Assembly (NCBI GenBank): GCA_050263095.1
Contig: JBLNEW010000080.1
Span: 51,286-115,285, forward strand
DNA from: FEB-35 sp050263095
GTDB lineage: Bacteria > Desulfobacterota > Deferrimicrobia > Deferrimicrobiales > Deferrimicrobiaceae
Length of the DNA stretch: 64,000 bases
Reading direction: 5' to 3'
Within the stretch, counting starts at the first letter, position 1. Each line of letters starts with the position of its first letter. The notes below the pieces were generated by a model, which was not told the origin of the DNA, did no database searches, and worked only from the letters and a program-made list of their open reading frames with translations. The translations under genes were made by a program, and so were the position numbers. Shown here piece by piece: positions 34,834 to 44,147 of the stretch.

Positions 34834-34918
34834 TAAAGCGGTTCGCGTTCCATCTGCATCTAAAAAAATGAAAAATAATCCGGGAATTGGCAGAATCCGG
34901 CGAGGGAGGACGGCAAAC

Positions 34919-35371
34919 ATGTTGAAAGGATTGCTGAAAACTTCCGACAGCGTCGTCGACCTCGTATTGCGGCTCGCCCTGGCGGCGGTATTTTTCCCGC
35001 ACGGGGCGCAGAAAGTTCTGGGATGGTTCGGCGGATACGGGCTGGCCGGCACGTGGGCATTCTTTACCCAGAAGATGGGCATACCGGACTTCCTCGCCGC
35101 CCTCGTATTCGCCGCCGAGTTCCTCGGCCCGATCGGGCTGTTCCTCGGATTGTTGACCCGCGTGGCTGCGTTCGGGATATTCTGCGTTATGGCGGCCGCC
35201 GTTTGGCTGGTCCATTACAAGGTCGGATTCTTCATGAATTGGTCCGGTGCGATGCCTGCGGGCAAGGAAGGATTCGAGTTTCATATCCTCGCGCTTGCGC
35301 TTTCGCTTGCGGTCATGGCGCGCGGAGGCGGTGCACTTTCCGTGGACCGTGCGATCGCCGGCAAGCGCTGA
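34919..35371 (+). CDS. DoxX-family membrane protein
   Basis: The 150-residue product starts at the ATG after GGGAGGACG; a longer upstream frame is discarded. Four transmembrane helices with the family opening LVLRLALAAVFFPHGAQKVLGWFGGYG and the middle AAEFLGPIGLFLGLLTRVAAFG. DoxX/YphA-type proteins are linked to quinone or thiol redox balance, with little firm biochemistry. Single gene divergent from the kinase operon. Confidence 0.88.
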   Translation: MLKGLLKTSDSVVDLVLRLALAAVFFPHGAQKVLGWFGGYGLAGTWAFFTQKMGIPDFLAALVFAAEFLGPIGLFLGLLTRVAAFGIFCVMAAAVWLVHYKVGFFMNWSGAMPAGKEGFEFHILALALSLAVMARGGGALSVDRAIAGKR

Positions 35372-35458
35372 CCGCCGGCGGCAGGCGCAACGCCGGATCC
35401 GCGGCGGCAGGGCTTTCCCCTTGCCGTAAAACCTGATCTTATATTAAATGAAAAGGTG

Positions 35459-38218
35459 ATGGTTCCGGGTCTGGCTCCACAGCTGATCGAGACCCTCCTG
35501 GCCGGAATGCCGGCGTTCCTCTTCTCCATGCGGCGCACGGACCTGTCGCTCCTGTGGATTACGGACGGCGCGGCCGGATTGACGGGATTCGACCCAAGGG
35601 ATCTCATCGCGAGGCCCGGACTGTTTGCCGAGCGCCTTCAACCCGGCGACCGGGAACGGCTTGCCCGTATCATGGGAAACGCCTCGCCGTCCCGCCCAGT
35701 GCCCGAGGATTGCCGTTTCCGGTGCGCCGACGGGAAAACCAGGTGGATCCGCATGACTTTCGCCGGTTCTGCGGGCACCCCCGGCGATCCTCACTCGGTG
35801 GCCGGCATGGCATGGTCCGTCGACGAGGCGAGAGCGCTCCGCAGGGAGGCGCACCGGGGACAGGATGCGCTGCTCGCCGCGGACGCCCCTGTATTCCTCA
35901 CCGACATGAGAGGAAGGATCCGCCTCTGGAACGCCGCCGCCGAGAGGTTTTTCGGGTGGAGCGCGGACCGGATGCTGGGGAGCGCGATACATGCGCTTTT
36001 CTCATTTCCGTCCGAAGCCGTGGACGGCATGATCCGTCGCGTGCGGGAGGAGGGAGCGGTCTGCCGCGAGGACCGGCTCGCGAGCGGGACGGGGGACCTC
36101 ATCCCGTGCCGCTTGACCATGTCCCTCCTGAAGGATGAAGACGGAAACCCCGACGGGATGATCGTCGCTGTCGGGGGCACGGCCGAGATCCGCGGCCTGG
36201 AGAGCCGCCTCAAGGAGGCCATTACCCGCCTCCGGATCATCGAGAAGGTTAACAGGATCATCGCCTCGGAGTGGGATATCCGGAAGGTGCATAACCTCAT
36301 CGTTTCGGAGCTGGACAAGCTCGTCGACTTCGACCGTACGTCCATCGCCGTTTTCGAGGAGGGCAAGGACCCGGTGATCGTCCAGGCCTACGCCAGGGGA
36401 CGCACGGAAATCGGAAGCGGGACCCGGATTCCCCTCGACCGCTCGGCTCCGGGATGGGTGCTCGACCGCCGGATCGCCCGGATCGACGACGACATCGCAT
36501 CCTCCGGGGATGATTTCGCGGAAAACGAAATACTGGTGCGGGAAGGGATGCGGTCTCGCCTTCTGATCCCCCTGTTCGCCGGCGAGCGCGTCGCGGGGAC
36601 TCTCAACTTCAACAGCAGGAAGAGGGGGGCGTATTCCCTCGCGGCCATCGAGGGGCTGGGCAGCATCCCCGACCAGCTGGCGCTGGCGATCGAGAAGCAC
36701 CGTACGTACGTTCGCCTGAAGAACTCGGAGGAGAGATACAGGCTCCTTTTCGAGCAGGGGCCCCCCGCGGCGATATACGCGCCGGACGGGCGGTTCGTCG
36801 ACGTTAACGACGGGTGCCTCGCGCTCACGGGGTATTCGCGGGAGGAGTTCCTCGGCCTGCGGAACGCGGACCTGCACGCGGATAAGGACAAGGCTCCCCT
36901 TTCGTCCGAGGTCCCGTCGAACGGCCAATGGTTCGACGAAGAGGCCCCGATACGCCGCAAGGACGGATCGGTCTTCTTCGGCAACGTAAATGTCTTCCCC
37001 GTATCGAAGGACCTGGTCCTGGAGCAGATCACCGACATAACCGAGCGCAAGGAACTGGAGGGCCGCCTGCGGCAGGCACAGAAGATGGAGGCCGTAGGCA
37101 CCCTCGCGGGTGGCATAGCGCACGACTTCAACAACATCATCCAGGCGATAATCGGGTACGCTTCCCTGCTCAAGGGCCGAATCGGGGGGGAAGGCGAAAA
37201 CGCCGCGCACCTCGACGCCATCGAGCAGGCAAGCCTGCGAGCGGGGGAGCTCACCCGCCAGCTACTGGGCTTCGCCCGCAGGGGAAAGCTGGAGGTGAAG
37301 CCGACCAACCTGAACGGCGTCGTCGAGAAGGTCGTCGCCATGATACGTCCCACGTTCGACCGCTCGATCGACATCCGGACGGAATTGCCCGCAGGTCTGT
37401 CTTCCGTGGAGGGGGACGCGGGCCAGATGGAGCACACGCTCCTCAACCTCTGCATCAATGCCCGCGACGCGATGCCCGGCGGCGGGACGCTGCTGATCGC
37501 GACGCAAAACGTAATCCTCTCCGAACCCAGGGCTTACGGACCCGCCAAGGCGCAGCCCGGCGAGTACGTGTCCCTTTCCGTCTCCGATACGGGCATGGGG
37601 ATACCCGCGGAGAACCTGCCCCGCATCTTCGAGCCCTTCTTCACGACGAAGGAACAGGGGAAGGGGAGCGGGATGGGGCTTGCCATGGTGTACGGTATCG
37701 TGAAGAACCACGGGGGATGGATAGACGCAAGGAGCGAGTCGGGACAGGGAACGACATTCCGGATCCTCCTTCCCGCGTCTCCGGCGGCGTCGGCGGAGGC
37801 TGCCGCCGCGGTGGCCCAGCCCGGCCTTGAGCCGCTCGCCCGCGGAACGGGGACAATCCTGTTCGTGGACGACGAGGACGCGCTCAGGCTGCTCGCTTCC
37901 GAAACGCTCTGCGGCCTGGGATACACGGTAATTACCGCCCGCAACGGCGCGGAGGCGCTGGCGCGTTACGCGGAAAAAAGCGGGCGGATCGCGCTGGTCA
38001 TCCTGGACCTTATAATGCCGGAGATGGGCGGGGTGGAGACTTTCCGGCGGTTGAAGGACATGGATCCCGGCGCAAAGGTCCTTATCTGCTCGGGCTACGC
38101 GGGCGAAGGCCGGCCGGAAATGCTGCTCACCGAGGGCGCCGCGGGATTCCTCCGGAAGCCGTACCGCATCGGGGCCCTTGCCGCCGCCATCCGGAAGGCG
38201 CTCGAAGGGGAAACCTGA
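35459..38218 (+). CDS. Soluble multi-sensor hybrid histidine kinase
   Basis: About 919 residues. Order: two PAS-type domains (about 10-260; the second has ADAPVFLTDMRGRIRLWNAAAERFFGW), GAF (about 270-415), a third PAS (about 420-540, YRLLFEQGPPAAIYAPDG), phosphoacceptor box LAGGIAHDFNNIIQAIIGY, ATPase lobe (SVSDTGMGIPAENLPRIFEPFFTTK, GMGLAMVYGIVKNHGG), and a receiver (LFVDDEDALR, LDLIMPEM, FLRKPYR). No membrane helix. The start is the ATG just after a GTG three bases earlier; either could be used. Converges on rpiB with a ten-base gap. No partner regulator adjacent. Confidence 0.92.
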   Translation: MVPGLAPQLIETLLAGMPAFLFSMRRTDLSLLWITDGAAGLTGFDPRDLIARPGLFAERLQPGDRERLARIMGNASPSRPVPEDCRFRCADGKTRWIRMTFAGSAGTPGDPHSVAGMAWSVDEARALRREAHRGQDALLAADAPVFLTDMRGRIRLWNAAAERFFGWSADRMLGSAIHALFSFPSEAVDGMIRRVREEGAVCREDRLASGTGDLIPCRLTMSLLKDEDGNPDGMIVAVGGTAEIRGLESRLKEAITRLRIIEKVNRIIASEWDIRKVHNLIVSELDKLVDFDRTSIAVFEEGKDPVIVQAYARGRTEIGSGTRIPLDRSAPGWVLDRRIARIDDDIASSGDDFAENEILVREGMRSRLLIPLFAGERVAGTLNFNSRKRGAYSLAAIEGLGSIPDQLALAIEKHRTYVRLKNSEERYRLLFEQGPPAAIYAPDGRFVDVNDGCLALTGYSREEFLGLRNADLHADKDKAPLSSEVPSNGQWFDEEAPIRRKDGSVFFGNVNVFPVSKDLVLEQITDITERKELEGRLRQAQKMEAVGTLAGGIAHDFNNIIQAIIGYASLLKGRIGGEGENAAHLDAIEQASLRAGELTRQLLGFARRGKLEVKPTNLNGVVEKVVAMIRPTFDRSIDIRTELPAGLSSVEGDAGQMEHTLLNLCINARDAMPGGGTLLIATQNVILSEPRAYGPAKAQPGEYVSLSVSDTGMGIPAENLPRIFEPFFTTKEQGKGSGMGLAMVYGIVKNHGGWIDARSESGQGTTFRILLPASPAASAEAAAAVAQPGLEPLARGTGTILFVDDEDALRLLASETLCGLGYTVITARNGAEALARYAEKSGRIALVILDLIMPEMGGVETFRRLKDMDPGAKVLICSGYAGEGRPEMLLTEGAAGFLRKPYRIGALAAAIRKALEGET

Positions 38219-38228
38219 CTCCGGGGCT

Positions 38229-38702
38229 TCACTCTTTCCAGTGCAGCTTCTCGAATCGCAGGATCTTGTTCACCCGCCTGCGATGCCGGCCGCCGTCGAA
38301 GGGAGTCGACAGCCACGCCGCGACGAGCCTCCGCGCGAGGGCGCCCGAGATCCCGTCGGCGCCCAGGACCAGCACGTTCGCGTCGTTGTGGCGCCTTGAG
38401 AGCTCCGCTTCCGCGACCGTGGAAACCACGGCGGCTCGGACCCCCCTGGATTTGTTCGCGCAAATCGCCATCCCGATCCCCGACCTGCAGATGAGGATCG
38501 CTCTTTCTGCCTCTCCCCGGCGCACCGCCGCCGCCGCCGCGAATCCGAAGTCGGGGTAATCGACCGGGGCCGCGGAATCCGTTCCCAGGTCGGCGACGGA
38601 GAAACCGGCCGCCGAAAGGCGCCGCAGGAGTTCCGCCTTGACCGCCACCCCGCCATGATCGGATGCAAGGACGATCCGCGGATTTTTCCGGCGCGGGCTC
38701 AT
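38229..38702 (-). CDS. rpiB: Ribose-5-phosphate isomerase B
   Basis: Interconverts ribulose 5-phosphate and ribose 5-phosphate. The 157-residue product has the RpiB/LacAB signatures IVLASDHGGVAVKAELLRRL, the anion-hole RSGIGMAICANKSRGVRAAVV and RRHNDANVLVLGAD. The ATG overlaps the glk stop by four bases. A much longer frame upstream overlaps glk and is not used. Last gene of the pentose phosphate operon. Confidence 0.94.
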   Translation of the reverse strand: MSPRRKNPRIVLASDHGGVAVKAELLRRLSAAGFSVADLGTDSAAPVDYPDFGFAAAAAVRRGEAERAILICRSGIGMAICANKSRGVRAAVVSTVAEAELSRRHNDANVLVLGADGISGALARRLVAAWLSTPFDGGRHRRRVNKILRFEKLHWKE

Positions 38703-39685
38703 GACGCCGTCCTCTCGCCCGCAAGCGCGAAGTGCGCCGCCCCGAGCAGCGCCGCCCGGCTGTCGAGGATCACCTTCACCGGCACTTCGGACAGGAATTC
38801 CCGGAACCGTCCCTTGGCGCGGAACGCATCGAGAAAGATCCCTTCCGACAGGACGGGCAGGATGGCGGGCGCGATCCCTCCGCCCAGGACGACCCCTCCC
38901 GTGGCGAAAAACTGAAGCGCCAGGTTGCCCGCAAAAGCGCCGTACAAGGAAGCGAAGAGCCTCAGCGCCTCCTTGCACGCCGGCGACCGGCCCGAGAGTC
39001 CCTCCGATGCGATCACGCGGGGCGGATCCTCGATGGAGATGAGCGATTCGACCTCCGGTAGATCCGCGATCCCCTCCGACTCCCGCATGAAACGATAAAG
39101 GTAGTAAAGCCCCGGGCCGGAGACCACCCGCTCCGCGCTCACGCGTCCGAACCGGGGTCGCAGAAATTCGAGCAGTCTCGCCTCCCGCCCGTCGCGGGGA
39201 GAGAAATCGGCGTGTCCGCCCTCCGAAGCGAACGGCGTGTAGCCCCGATTCGAAGGGACCAGAAAAGCCACCCCCAGACCCGTTCCGGCCGCCGCCACCG
39301 CGACCGCCCCTTCCGGATCCGCTTCTCCACGCTGCAGAACGGCCAGCTGTTCGGGCGCAAGGAAGGGAACTGCAAACGCGGTTGCCTGCAGGTCGTTTAT
39401 GAGGAATCCGCGCCGCGCCCCGCATGCGCGCCGGACCGATTCCTCCTCCACTACCCACGGCAGATTGGTCAGGCTGCTGCGACCCGCGCGAACAGGCCCG
39501 GCGACGCCCACGCAAGCCAGTTCCACGTCCTCCCGGCCGCCGACGAACTCCTTGAGTATAGATTCGAACGAGGGGAAATCCCGGCTCGCGTAGGAACGGA
39601 ATTCGCCTGCCTCAAGGCTCCCGCCTCCGGGACGGAAGAACGCCAGGTTCGTCTTCGTCCCTCCGGCGTCGCCTGCGAGGATCAT
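38699..39685 (-). CDS. glk: Glucokinase
   Basis: Phosphorylates glucose with ATP to glucose 6-phosphate, feeding Zwf. The 328 residues show the Glk-type phosphate-1 motif LAGDAGGTKTNLAFF, the substrate-site FLINDLQATAFAV, VAAAGTGLGVAFL, ASEGGHADFSPRD with the conserved His-Glu pair, and VLGGGIAPAIL. E. coli Glk type rather than ROK type. Start and stop overlap pgl and rpiB by four bases each. Confidence 0.94.
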   Translation of the reverse strand: MILAGDAGGTKTNLAFFRPGGGSLEAGEFRSYASRDFPSFESILKEFVGGREDVELACVGVAGPVRAGRSSLTNLPWVVEEESVRRACGARRGFLINDLQATAFAVPFLAPEQLAVLQRGEADPEGAVAVAAAGTGLGVAFLVPSNRGYTPFASEGGHADFSPRDGREARLLEFLRPRFGRVSAERVVSGPGLYYLYRFMRESEGIADLPEVESLISIEDPPRVIASEGLSGRSPACKEALRLFASLYGAFAGNLALQFFATGGVVLGGGIAPAILPVLSEGIFLDAFRAKGRFREFLSEVPVKVILDSRAALLGAAHFALAGERTAS

Positions 39686-40491
39686 CGCCTTTCCCTTCCG
39701 CCCTTCACGCGCGCAAGCGACGCCGCGGGCGGATCGGCCAGGAACGTGACCTTTCCCCTGGCAGGAGAGACGCGCGAAGCCGGAAGGGCCGGGTCTCCCG
39801 CGAGCACGCCCCGCAGGGCCCTGGCCTTCTCCGCCCCGATCGCCAGGAAAACGACCTGGGCGGCGGCTGAAAGGACCGGAAGCGTCAACGTCACGCGGGC
39901 CACGCGCGGATCCCCTCCTTCCGACGCCACGACCCATTCGCCTCCCGCAGCGGTTTCCGGACCGCCGGGGAACAGCGAGGCGGTATGCCCGTCCTTCCCG
40001 ATCCCGAGCAAAATCGCGTCGAACCGGGGGAAGGAGCCTTGATGAGCCGGAAACGCGGCGCGCAGCGCCTCCTCGTACCGCCGCGCCCCTTCCATAGGGC
40101 CGGGAAGGCCGGTGTCCACGAAGCAGATGTTGGACCCCGTTACGGGGGCGCGCGAGAAGAGAGACTCCCGCAGCATCTTGAGGTTGCTGCGCGGATCCTC
40201 GGGGGGAACCCACCGTTCGTCCACCTGGTAGAAACGTACCCGGTCCCACGGGAACCTCGCGCGGTAAGGCTCGGCGGAGAGAATCTCGTAAGTCCGCCGC
40301 GGGGTTTCCCCCCCAGACAGCGCCACGTGAATGAAGGAAGCCTGTTTCCCGCCGCGGGCGAGCACCGCGTCCCGCTCGCGGACAATGCCCCAGAGCCTGC
40401 CGGCGGCGGCGCGCGCGAGCTCCTCCCCGGACGAAAGGACGAAAAGCCGCCCCGCGAAAGGATCGGCTCCACTCCTCAAGGACGGCGCCAT
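39682..40491 (-). CDS. pgl: 6-phosphogluconolactonase
   Basis: Hydrolyses 6-phosphogluconolactone to 6-phosphogluconate. The 269-residue product is DevB-type: VALSGGETPRRTYEIL, the WDRVRFYQVDERWVPPEDPRSNLKML signature, and ILLGIGKDGHTASLFPG containing the catalytic His. The start follows GGAGGAAGGGAC and overlaps the end of zwf by 16 bases. Confidence 0.95.
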   Translation of the reverse strand: MAPSLRSGADPFAGRLFVLSSGEELARAAAGRLWGIVRERDAVLARGGKQASFIHVALSGGETPRRTYEILSAEPYRARFPWDRVRFYQVDERWVPPEDPRSNLKMLRESLFSRAPVTGSNICFVDTGLPGPMEGARRYEEALRAAFPAHQGSFPRFDAILLGIGKDGHTASLFPGGPETAAGGEWVVASEGGDPRVARVTLTLPVLSAAAQVVFLAIGAEKARALRGVLAGDPALPASRVSPARGKVTFLADPPAASLARVKGGRERR

Positions 40492-42020
40492 TTGTCCCTT
40501 CCTCCTTTCATGAGCGCATCGGCCTCGGCGGGTCCCCAGCTTCCGGCCGGATAAAGATACAGGTCCTTCGACGGATTATCCCGCCAGCGCGTGAGGAACG
40601 GTTCGAGCAGCGTCCAGGACGCCTCGACGTCCTCCTCTCTCGGGAAGAGCGACGGATCCCCATGCATCACGTCGAGCAGAAGCCGTCCGTATGCCGGCGT
40701 GCTCCTGGCCCCGAAAGCCTCGCGGTAGGTAAAATTGAAATCCACCGGCCGCACGCACACTACCGGCCCGGGCTCCTTGGCGCCGAACCTGAGGAATATC
40801 CCCTCCTCGGGCTGGATATTGATGACCAGCAGGTTCGACTCCAGCTGGCCGCATGCGGTGTCCCTGAACAGCGTCGACGGGGCGGGGTGGAACTGGATAG
40901 CGATCTCGGAGACCTTCCTGGCCATCCGCTTGCCCGTGCGCAGGTAGAAGGGGACCCCTGCCCAGCGCCAGTTGTCGATGGAAAACCGGATCGCGGCATA
41001 GGTCTCCGTGAAGGATCCGGGGGAGACGTCCTTTTCCGACCTGTATGCGGGGACCTTCTTCCCTTCGATCTCCCCCTCCAGGTACTGCCCCCTGACGCAC
41101 GCCTCGCCGATGCGGCCGGGAGGAACCCTGACGATCGATTTCAGCACTTTGAGCTTTTCGTCCCGCATGTCGTCGCCGGCGAGCGAATTCGGCGGCTCCA
41201 TCGCCACGAGCGCAAGCAGCTGGAGGAGATGATTCTGAATCATGTCGCGGACCGCACCCGCCTCCTCGTAGAAATTTCCCCTTCCCTCGATCCCGATTGT
41301 CTCGGCCACGGTGATCTGGACGTGGTCGACGTAATTGCGGTTCCAGAGCGGCTCGAAGATCCCGTTCCCGAAACGGAAGACGAACAGGTTCTGGACCGTC
41401 TCCTTCCCCAGGAAGTGGTCTATGCGGTACACCTGGCTGTCATGGAAAACGGAACCGATCTCCCGGTTGAGGGCCCGGGCGCCGGCAAGGTCGCGTCCGA
41501 ACGGCTTTTCCACGATCAGGCGGCGGAATCCCGGGAGATCTCCGGGGGGGGTCGCCAGGTGCGCCTCTCCGATCCTGCCCACCAGGGAAGCGTAATGCCT
41601 CGGGGCGACCGCGGCGTAGAAGATGACGTTGCCCGGAATCCCCCTTGCGGCGCACAGGGACCTGATGCGATCGCTCAATCCCGTGTAGCTCGCCGGATCT
41701 TCGAGGTCGGCGGCATGGTAGAAAAGCCTCTCGGCGAACGAATCCCATTGAGATCCGTCGAATGCCCCCGGTCCGCGTTCACGCGCGGAATCCCTCAACA
41801 GGCTCCTGAACGCGTCGTCCGTGAACGAAGTTCGAGAGGCACCGAGCACCGCGAACCCCTCCGGCAGGAGACCTTCCCTATGGAGTCCGAACAGGTCGGG
41901 GATCAGCAGGCGGCGCGTCAGGTCGCCCGAAGCGCCGAAGATGACGAGCAGGCATGCCGGGGGCATCCCGCTACTGGCGTTCTCGCGGTGTTCGTAGGCG
42001 GCTTCGGCGCCGGCCGCCAT
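40476..42020 (-). CDS. zwf: Glucose-6-phosphate dehydrogenase
   Basis: Oxidises glucose 6-phosphate to the lactone with NAD(P). The 514 residues include the dinucleotide site VIFGASGDLTRRLL, the substrate motif YRIDHFLGKETVQNL with catalytic Lys and His, and FRFGNGIFEPLWNRNYVDHVQI. The start follows GGAGTAGCGAAG five bases after the gnd stop. A longer frame into gnd is rejected because it covers the gnd C-terminus in another phase. Confidence 0.96.
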   Translation of the reverse strand: MAAGAEAAYEHRENASSGMPPACLLVIFGASGDLTRRLLIPDLFGLHREGLLPEGFAVLGASRTSFTDDAFRSLLRDSARERGPGAFDGSQWDSFAERLFYHAADLEDPASYTGLSDRIRSLCAARGIPGNVIFYAAVAPRHYASLVGRIGEAHLATPPGDLPGFRRLIVEKPFGRDLAGARALNREIGSVFHDSQVYRIDHFLGKETVQNLFVFRFGNGIFEPLWNRNYVDHVQITVAETIGIEGRGNFYEEAGAVRDMIQNHLLQLLALVAMEPPNSLAGDDMRDEKLKVLKSIVRVPPGRIGEACVRGQYLEGEIEGKKVPAYRSEKDVSPGSFTETYAAIRFSIDNWRWAGVPFYLRTGKRMARKVSEIAIQFHPAPSTLFRDTACGQLESNLLVINIQPEEGIFLRFGAKEPGPVVCVRPVDFNFTYREAFGARSTPAYGRLLLDVMHGDPSLFPREEDVEASWTLLEPFLTRWRDNPSKDLYLYPAGSWGPAEADALMKGGRDKWRRP

Positions 42021-42025
42021 CTTCG

Positions 42026-42943
42026 CTACTCCTTCTCCGCCTTCGGGATCGCCGGATGGACGGCGTGCCCCCCGAATTCGTTGCGCAGCGCGACCAGCAT
42101 CCGCATCGCGAATGAGTTTTCCTGCCTTGAAAGGAAGCGCATATAGAGTGACAGGCCGATTCCCGGAAGCGGCACTCCCGCTTCGATTGAACGCTCGACC
42201 GCCCACCGCCCCTCGCCCGAATCTTCCACGTACGGGGAAACCCCCGCAAGAGCCGGGTTCCTGGACAACGCCTGGCCGGCCAGGTCCAGCAGCCAGGACC
42301 GTACGACGCTCCCCCGGTTCCACAGGGCGGCGATCGCGGGCAGGTCGAGCGGGTAAGGGGCGGTCGACAGCAGCTCGAAACCCTCGGCGTACGCCTGCAT
42401 CATTCCGTACTCGATGGCGTTGTGCACCATCTTCACGAAGTGGCCTGCCCCGTGGGGCCCCATGTAGGCGAACCCTCCGGGAGGGGCCAGGGCGGCGAGC
42501 ACCGGCGAGACGTGTCGGAACGCTTCCTCATCGCCGCCGGCCATCAGGCAGTACCCTTCCGACAGTCCCCAGATCCCGCCGCTCGTCCCCACGTCAAGGA
42601 ACCGGATGCCGCGCTCTCCCAGCCGCCTTGCGCGCGGGGGCGCGTCCGTGTACCTGGAATTTCCGCCGTCCACTACGATATCGCCCGGGGAAAGGATCGG
42701 CTGCAGCAGGCCTATGTTCTCTCCCACCGGATCTCCCGCCGGCACCATGAGCCAGACGATCCTTCTTGGAGAGAGCTTGGCGACGGCATCGGCCAGAGAC
42801 GAGGCGGCGACCGCACCCTCCCGCGATGCCGACAGGACGGCGGCCTCGGACCGGTCGACCGCCACCACCTCGTGCCCGCCGCGCAGCAGCCGGCGGGCCA
42901 TGTTCAACCCCATCTTCCCAAGGCCGACCATCGCGATCCGCAT
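42026..42943 (-). CDS. gnd: 6-phosphogluconate dehydrogenase, short (YqeC/GndA) type
   Basis: Oxidatively decarboxylates 6-phosphogluconate to ribulose 5-phosphate. The 305 residues match the short, often NAD-preferring form rather than the 470-residue form. Rossmann motif MVGLGKMGLNMARRLL, DGGNSRYTD, DVGTSGGIWG and the catalytic-site GPHGAGHFVKMVHNAIEYGMMQ are present. After GLGKMG strand 2 ends in VAVDRSE; an Asp there favours NAD over NADP, which is inference. Thirty-four bases after tal. Confidence 0.94.
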   Translation of the reverse strand: MRIAMVGLGKMGLNMARRLLRGGHEVVAVDRSEAAVLSASREGAVAASSLADAVAKLSPRRIVWLMVPAGDPVGENIGLLQPILSPGDIVVDGGNSRYTDAPPRARRLGERGIRFLDVGTSGGIWGLSEGYCLMAGGDEEAFRHVSPVLAALAPPGGFAYMGPHGAGHFVKMVHNAIEYGMMQAYAEGFELLSTAPYPLDLPAIAALWNRGSVVRSWLLDLAGQALSRNPALAGVSPYVEDSGEGRWAVERSIEAGVPLPGIGLSLYMRFLSRQENSFAMRMLVALRNEFGGHAVHPAIPKAEKE

Positions 42944-42977
42944 GGCGCTTACCCCCGTTCGGCGGGCGTTGTCCGCA

Positions 42978-44117
42978 TCAACCGACGCTTGCCGAAAGCC
43001 TCCGCTCGATCGCCGCGAGCAGCTTGTTGAAAGAGTCCTGGAAGCTATGCACGCCGTCCCGCGTCAGTTTTCCGCAGACGTCCTCCAGCCCGATGTCGAG
43101 GAGGCCGAGATCGGATAGAACCGCCCTCGCCTCGGCTTCCCTCCCGGACAGCGTGTCGTTCACCGTCCCGTGGTCGCGGAAGGCGTCCATCGTCTGGGGA
43201 GGCATGGTGTTGACCGTGAACGGCCCGACCAGCTCCTCGACGTACTTCACGTCATGATATTTCGGATTCTTCGTCCCCGTGCTCGCCCACAGGGGGCGCT
43301 GCACACGCGCGCCTTTTGCCGCCAGCTCGCGCCACCGCGCCGTGGAGAGGACGGCCTCGAACCTGGAGTACGCCACCCGTGCGTTTGCGACCGCGGCTCT
43401 CCCCATAAGGGAGATCGCCGTCTCCGCGCGGGGGGATCCGGGCCAGCGAAGGATCGTCTCCTCGAGCAGCTTGTCCACGGCGGTGTCGACGCGCGACACG
43501 AAGAACGAGGCCACCGAGGCCACGCTGCGCGGATTGCCCCCGGAGGCGACAAGCTTCTCGACTCCCCGGATATACGCCTCCGCCACTTCCTCGTAGCGGC
43601 TCACGGAAAATATCAGCGTCACGTTGACGGGGATCCCGATGGAAACGGCCTTCTCGATGGCGGGGAGCCCCTCGGCCGTGGCGGGGATCTTGATCAGCAC
43701 GTTGGGCCGGGAAACTTTTCCGAAGAGCTCTTCCGCCCGGGACACGGTCTTCCGGGTGTCGTACGCGAGATCCGGATCGACCTCCAGCGACACGTATCCG
43801 TCGGCGCCCGAGGTCTCGTCGTATACGGGCCGCAGCGCGTCGGCCGCCCGGCGTATGTCTTCCGTCGCTATCTCGGTGTACGCCTCAGGGACGCTCGCGC
43901 CCCCGGACGCCAGCGCCTGTATCTGGTCGTCGTATTCAGGCCCCCCGGAGATCGCCTTTTCGAAGATCGTCGGGTTCGACGTGACGCCCTTTATGCCGTC
44001 CTCGGCGACCAGCCTCGAGAGCTCTCCCGACGCGATCAACCCCCGGTGTATATAGTCGAGCCACGGACTCTGCCCCATCCCACCCAGATCGACCAGCGGA
44101 TTCCTCTTCCCTTTCAT
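42978..44117 (-). CDS. tal: Transaldolase
   Basis: Transfers a dihydroxyacetone unit between sugar phosphates in the non-oxidative pentose phosphate pathway. The 379 residues fit the long TalB-like/cyanobacterial type: GVTSNPTIFEKAIS, YVSLEVDPDLAYDT, the Schiff-base lysine in NVLIKIPATAEG, NVTLIFS and VASFFVSRVDTAVDK. No fused glucose-6-phosphate isomerase domain. Thirty bases after tkt. Confidence 0.95.
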   Translation of the reverse strand: MKGKRNPLVDLGGMGQSPWLDYIHRGLIASGELSRLVAEDGIKGVTSNPTIFEKAISGGPEYDDQIQALASGGASVPEAYTEIATEDIRRAADALRPVYDETSGADGYVSLEVDPDLAYDTRKTVSRAEELFGKVSRPNVLIKIPATAEGLPAIEKAVSIGIPVNVTLIFSVSRYEEVAEAYIRGVEKLVASGGNPRSVASVASFFVSRVDTAVDKLLEETILRWPGSPRAETAISLMGRAAVANARVAYSRFEAVLSTARWRELAAKGARVQRPLWASTGTKNPKYHDVKYVEELVGPFTVNTMPPQTMDAFRDHGTVNDTLSGREAEARAVLSDLGLLDIGLEDVCGKLTRDGVHSFQDSFNKLLAAIERRLSASVG

Positions 44118-44147
44118 GGGGCCTCCCCCCTCAAGACAAAAATACCG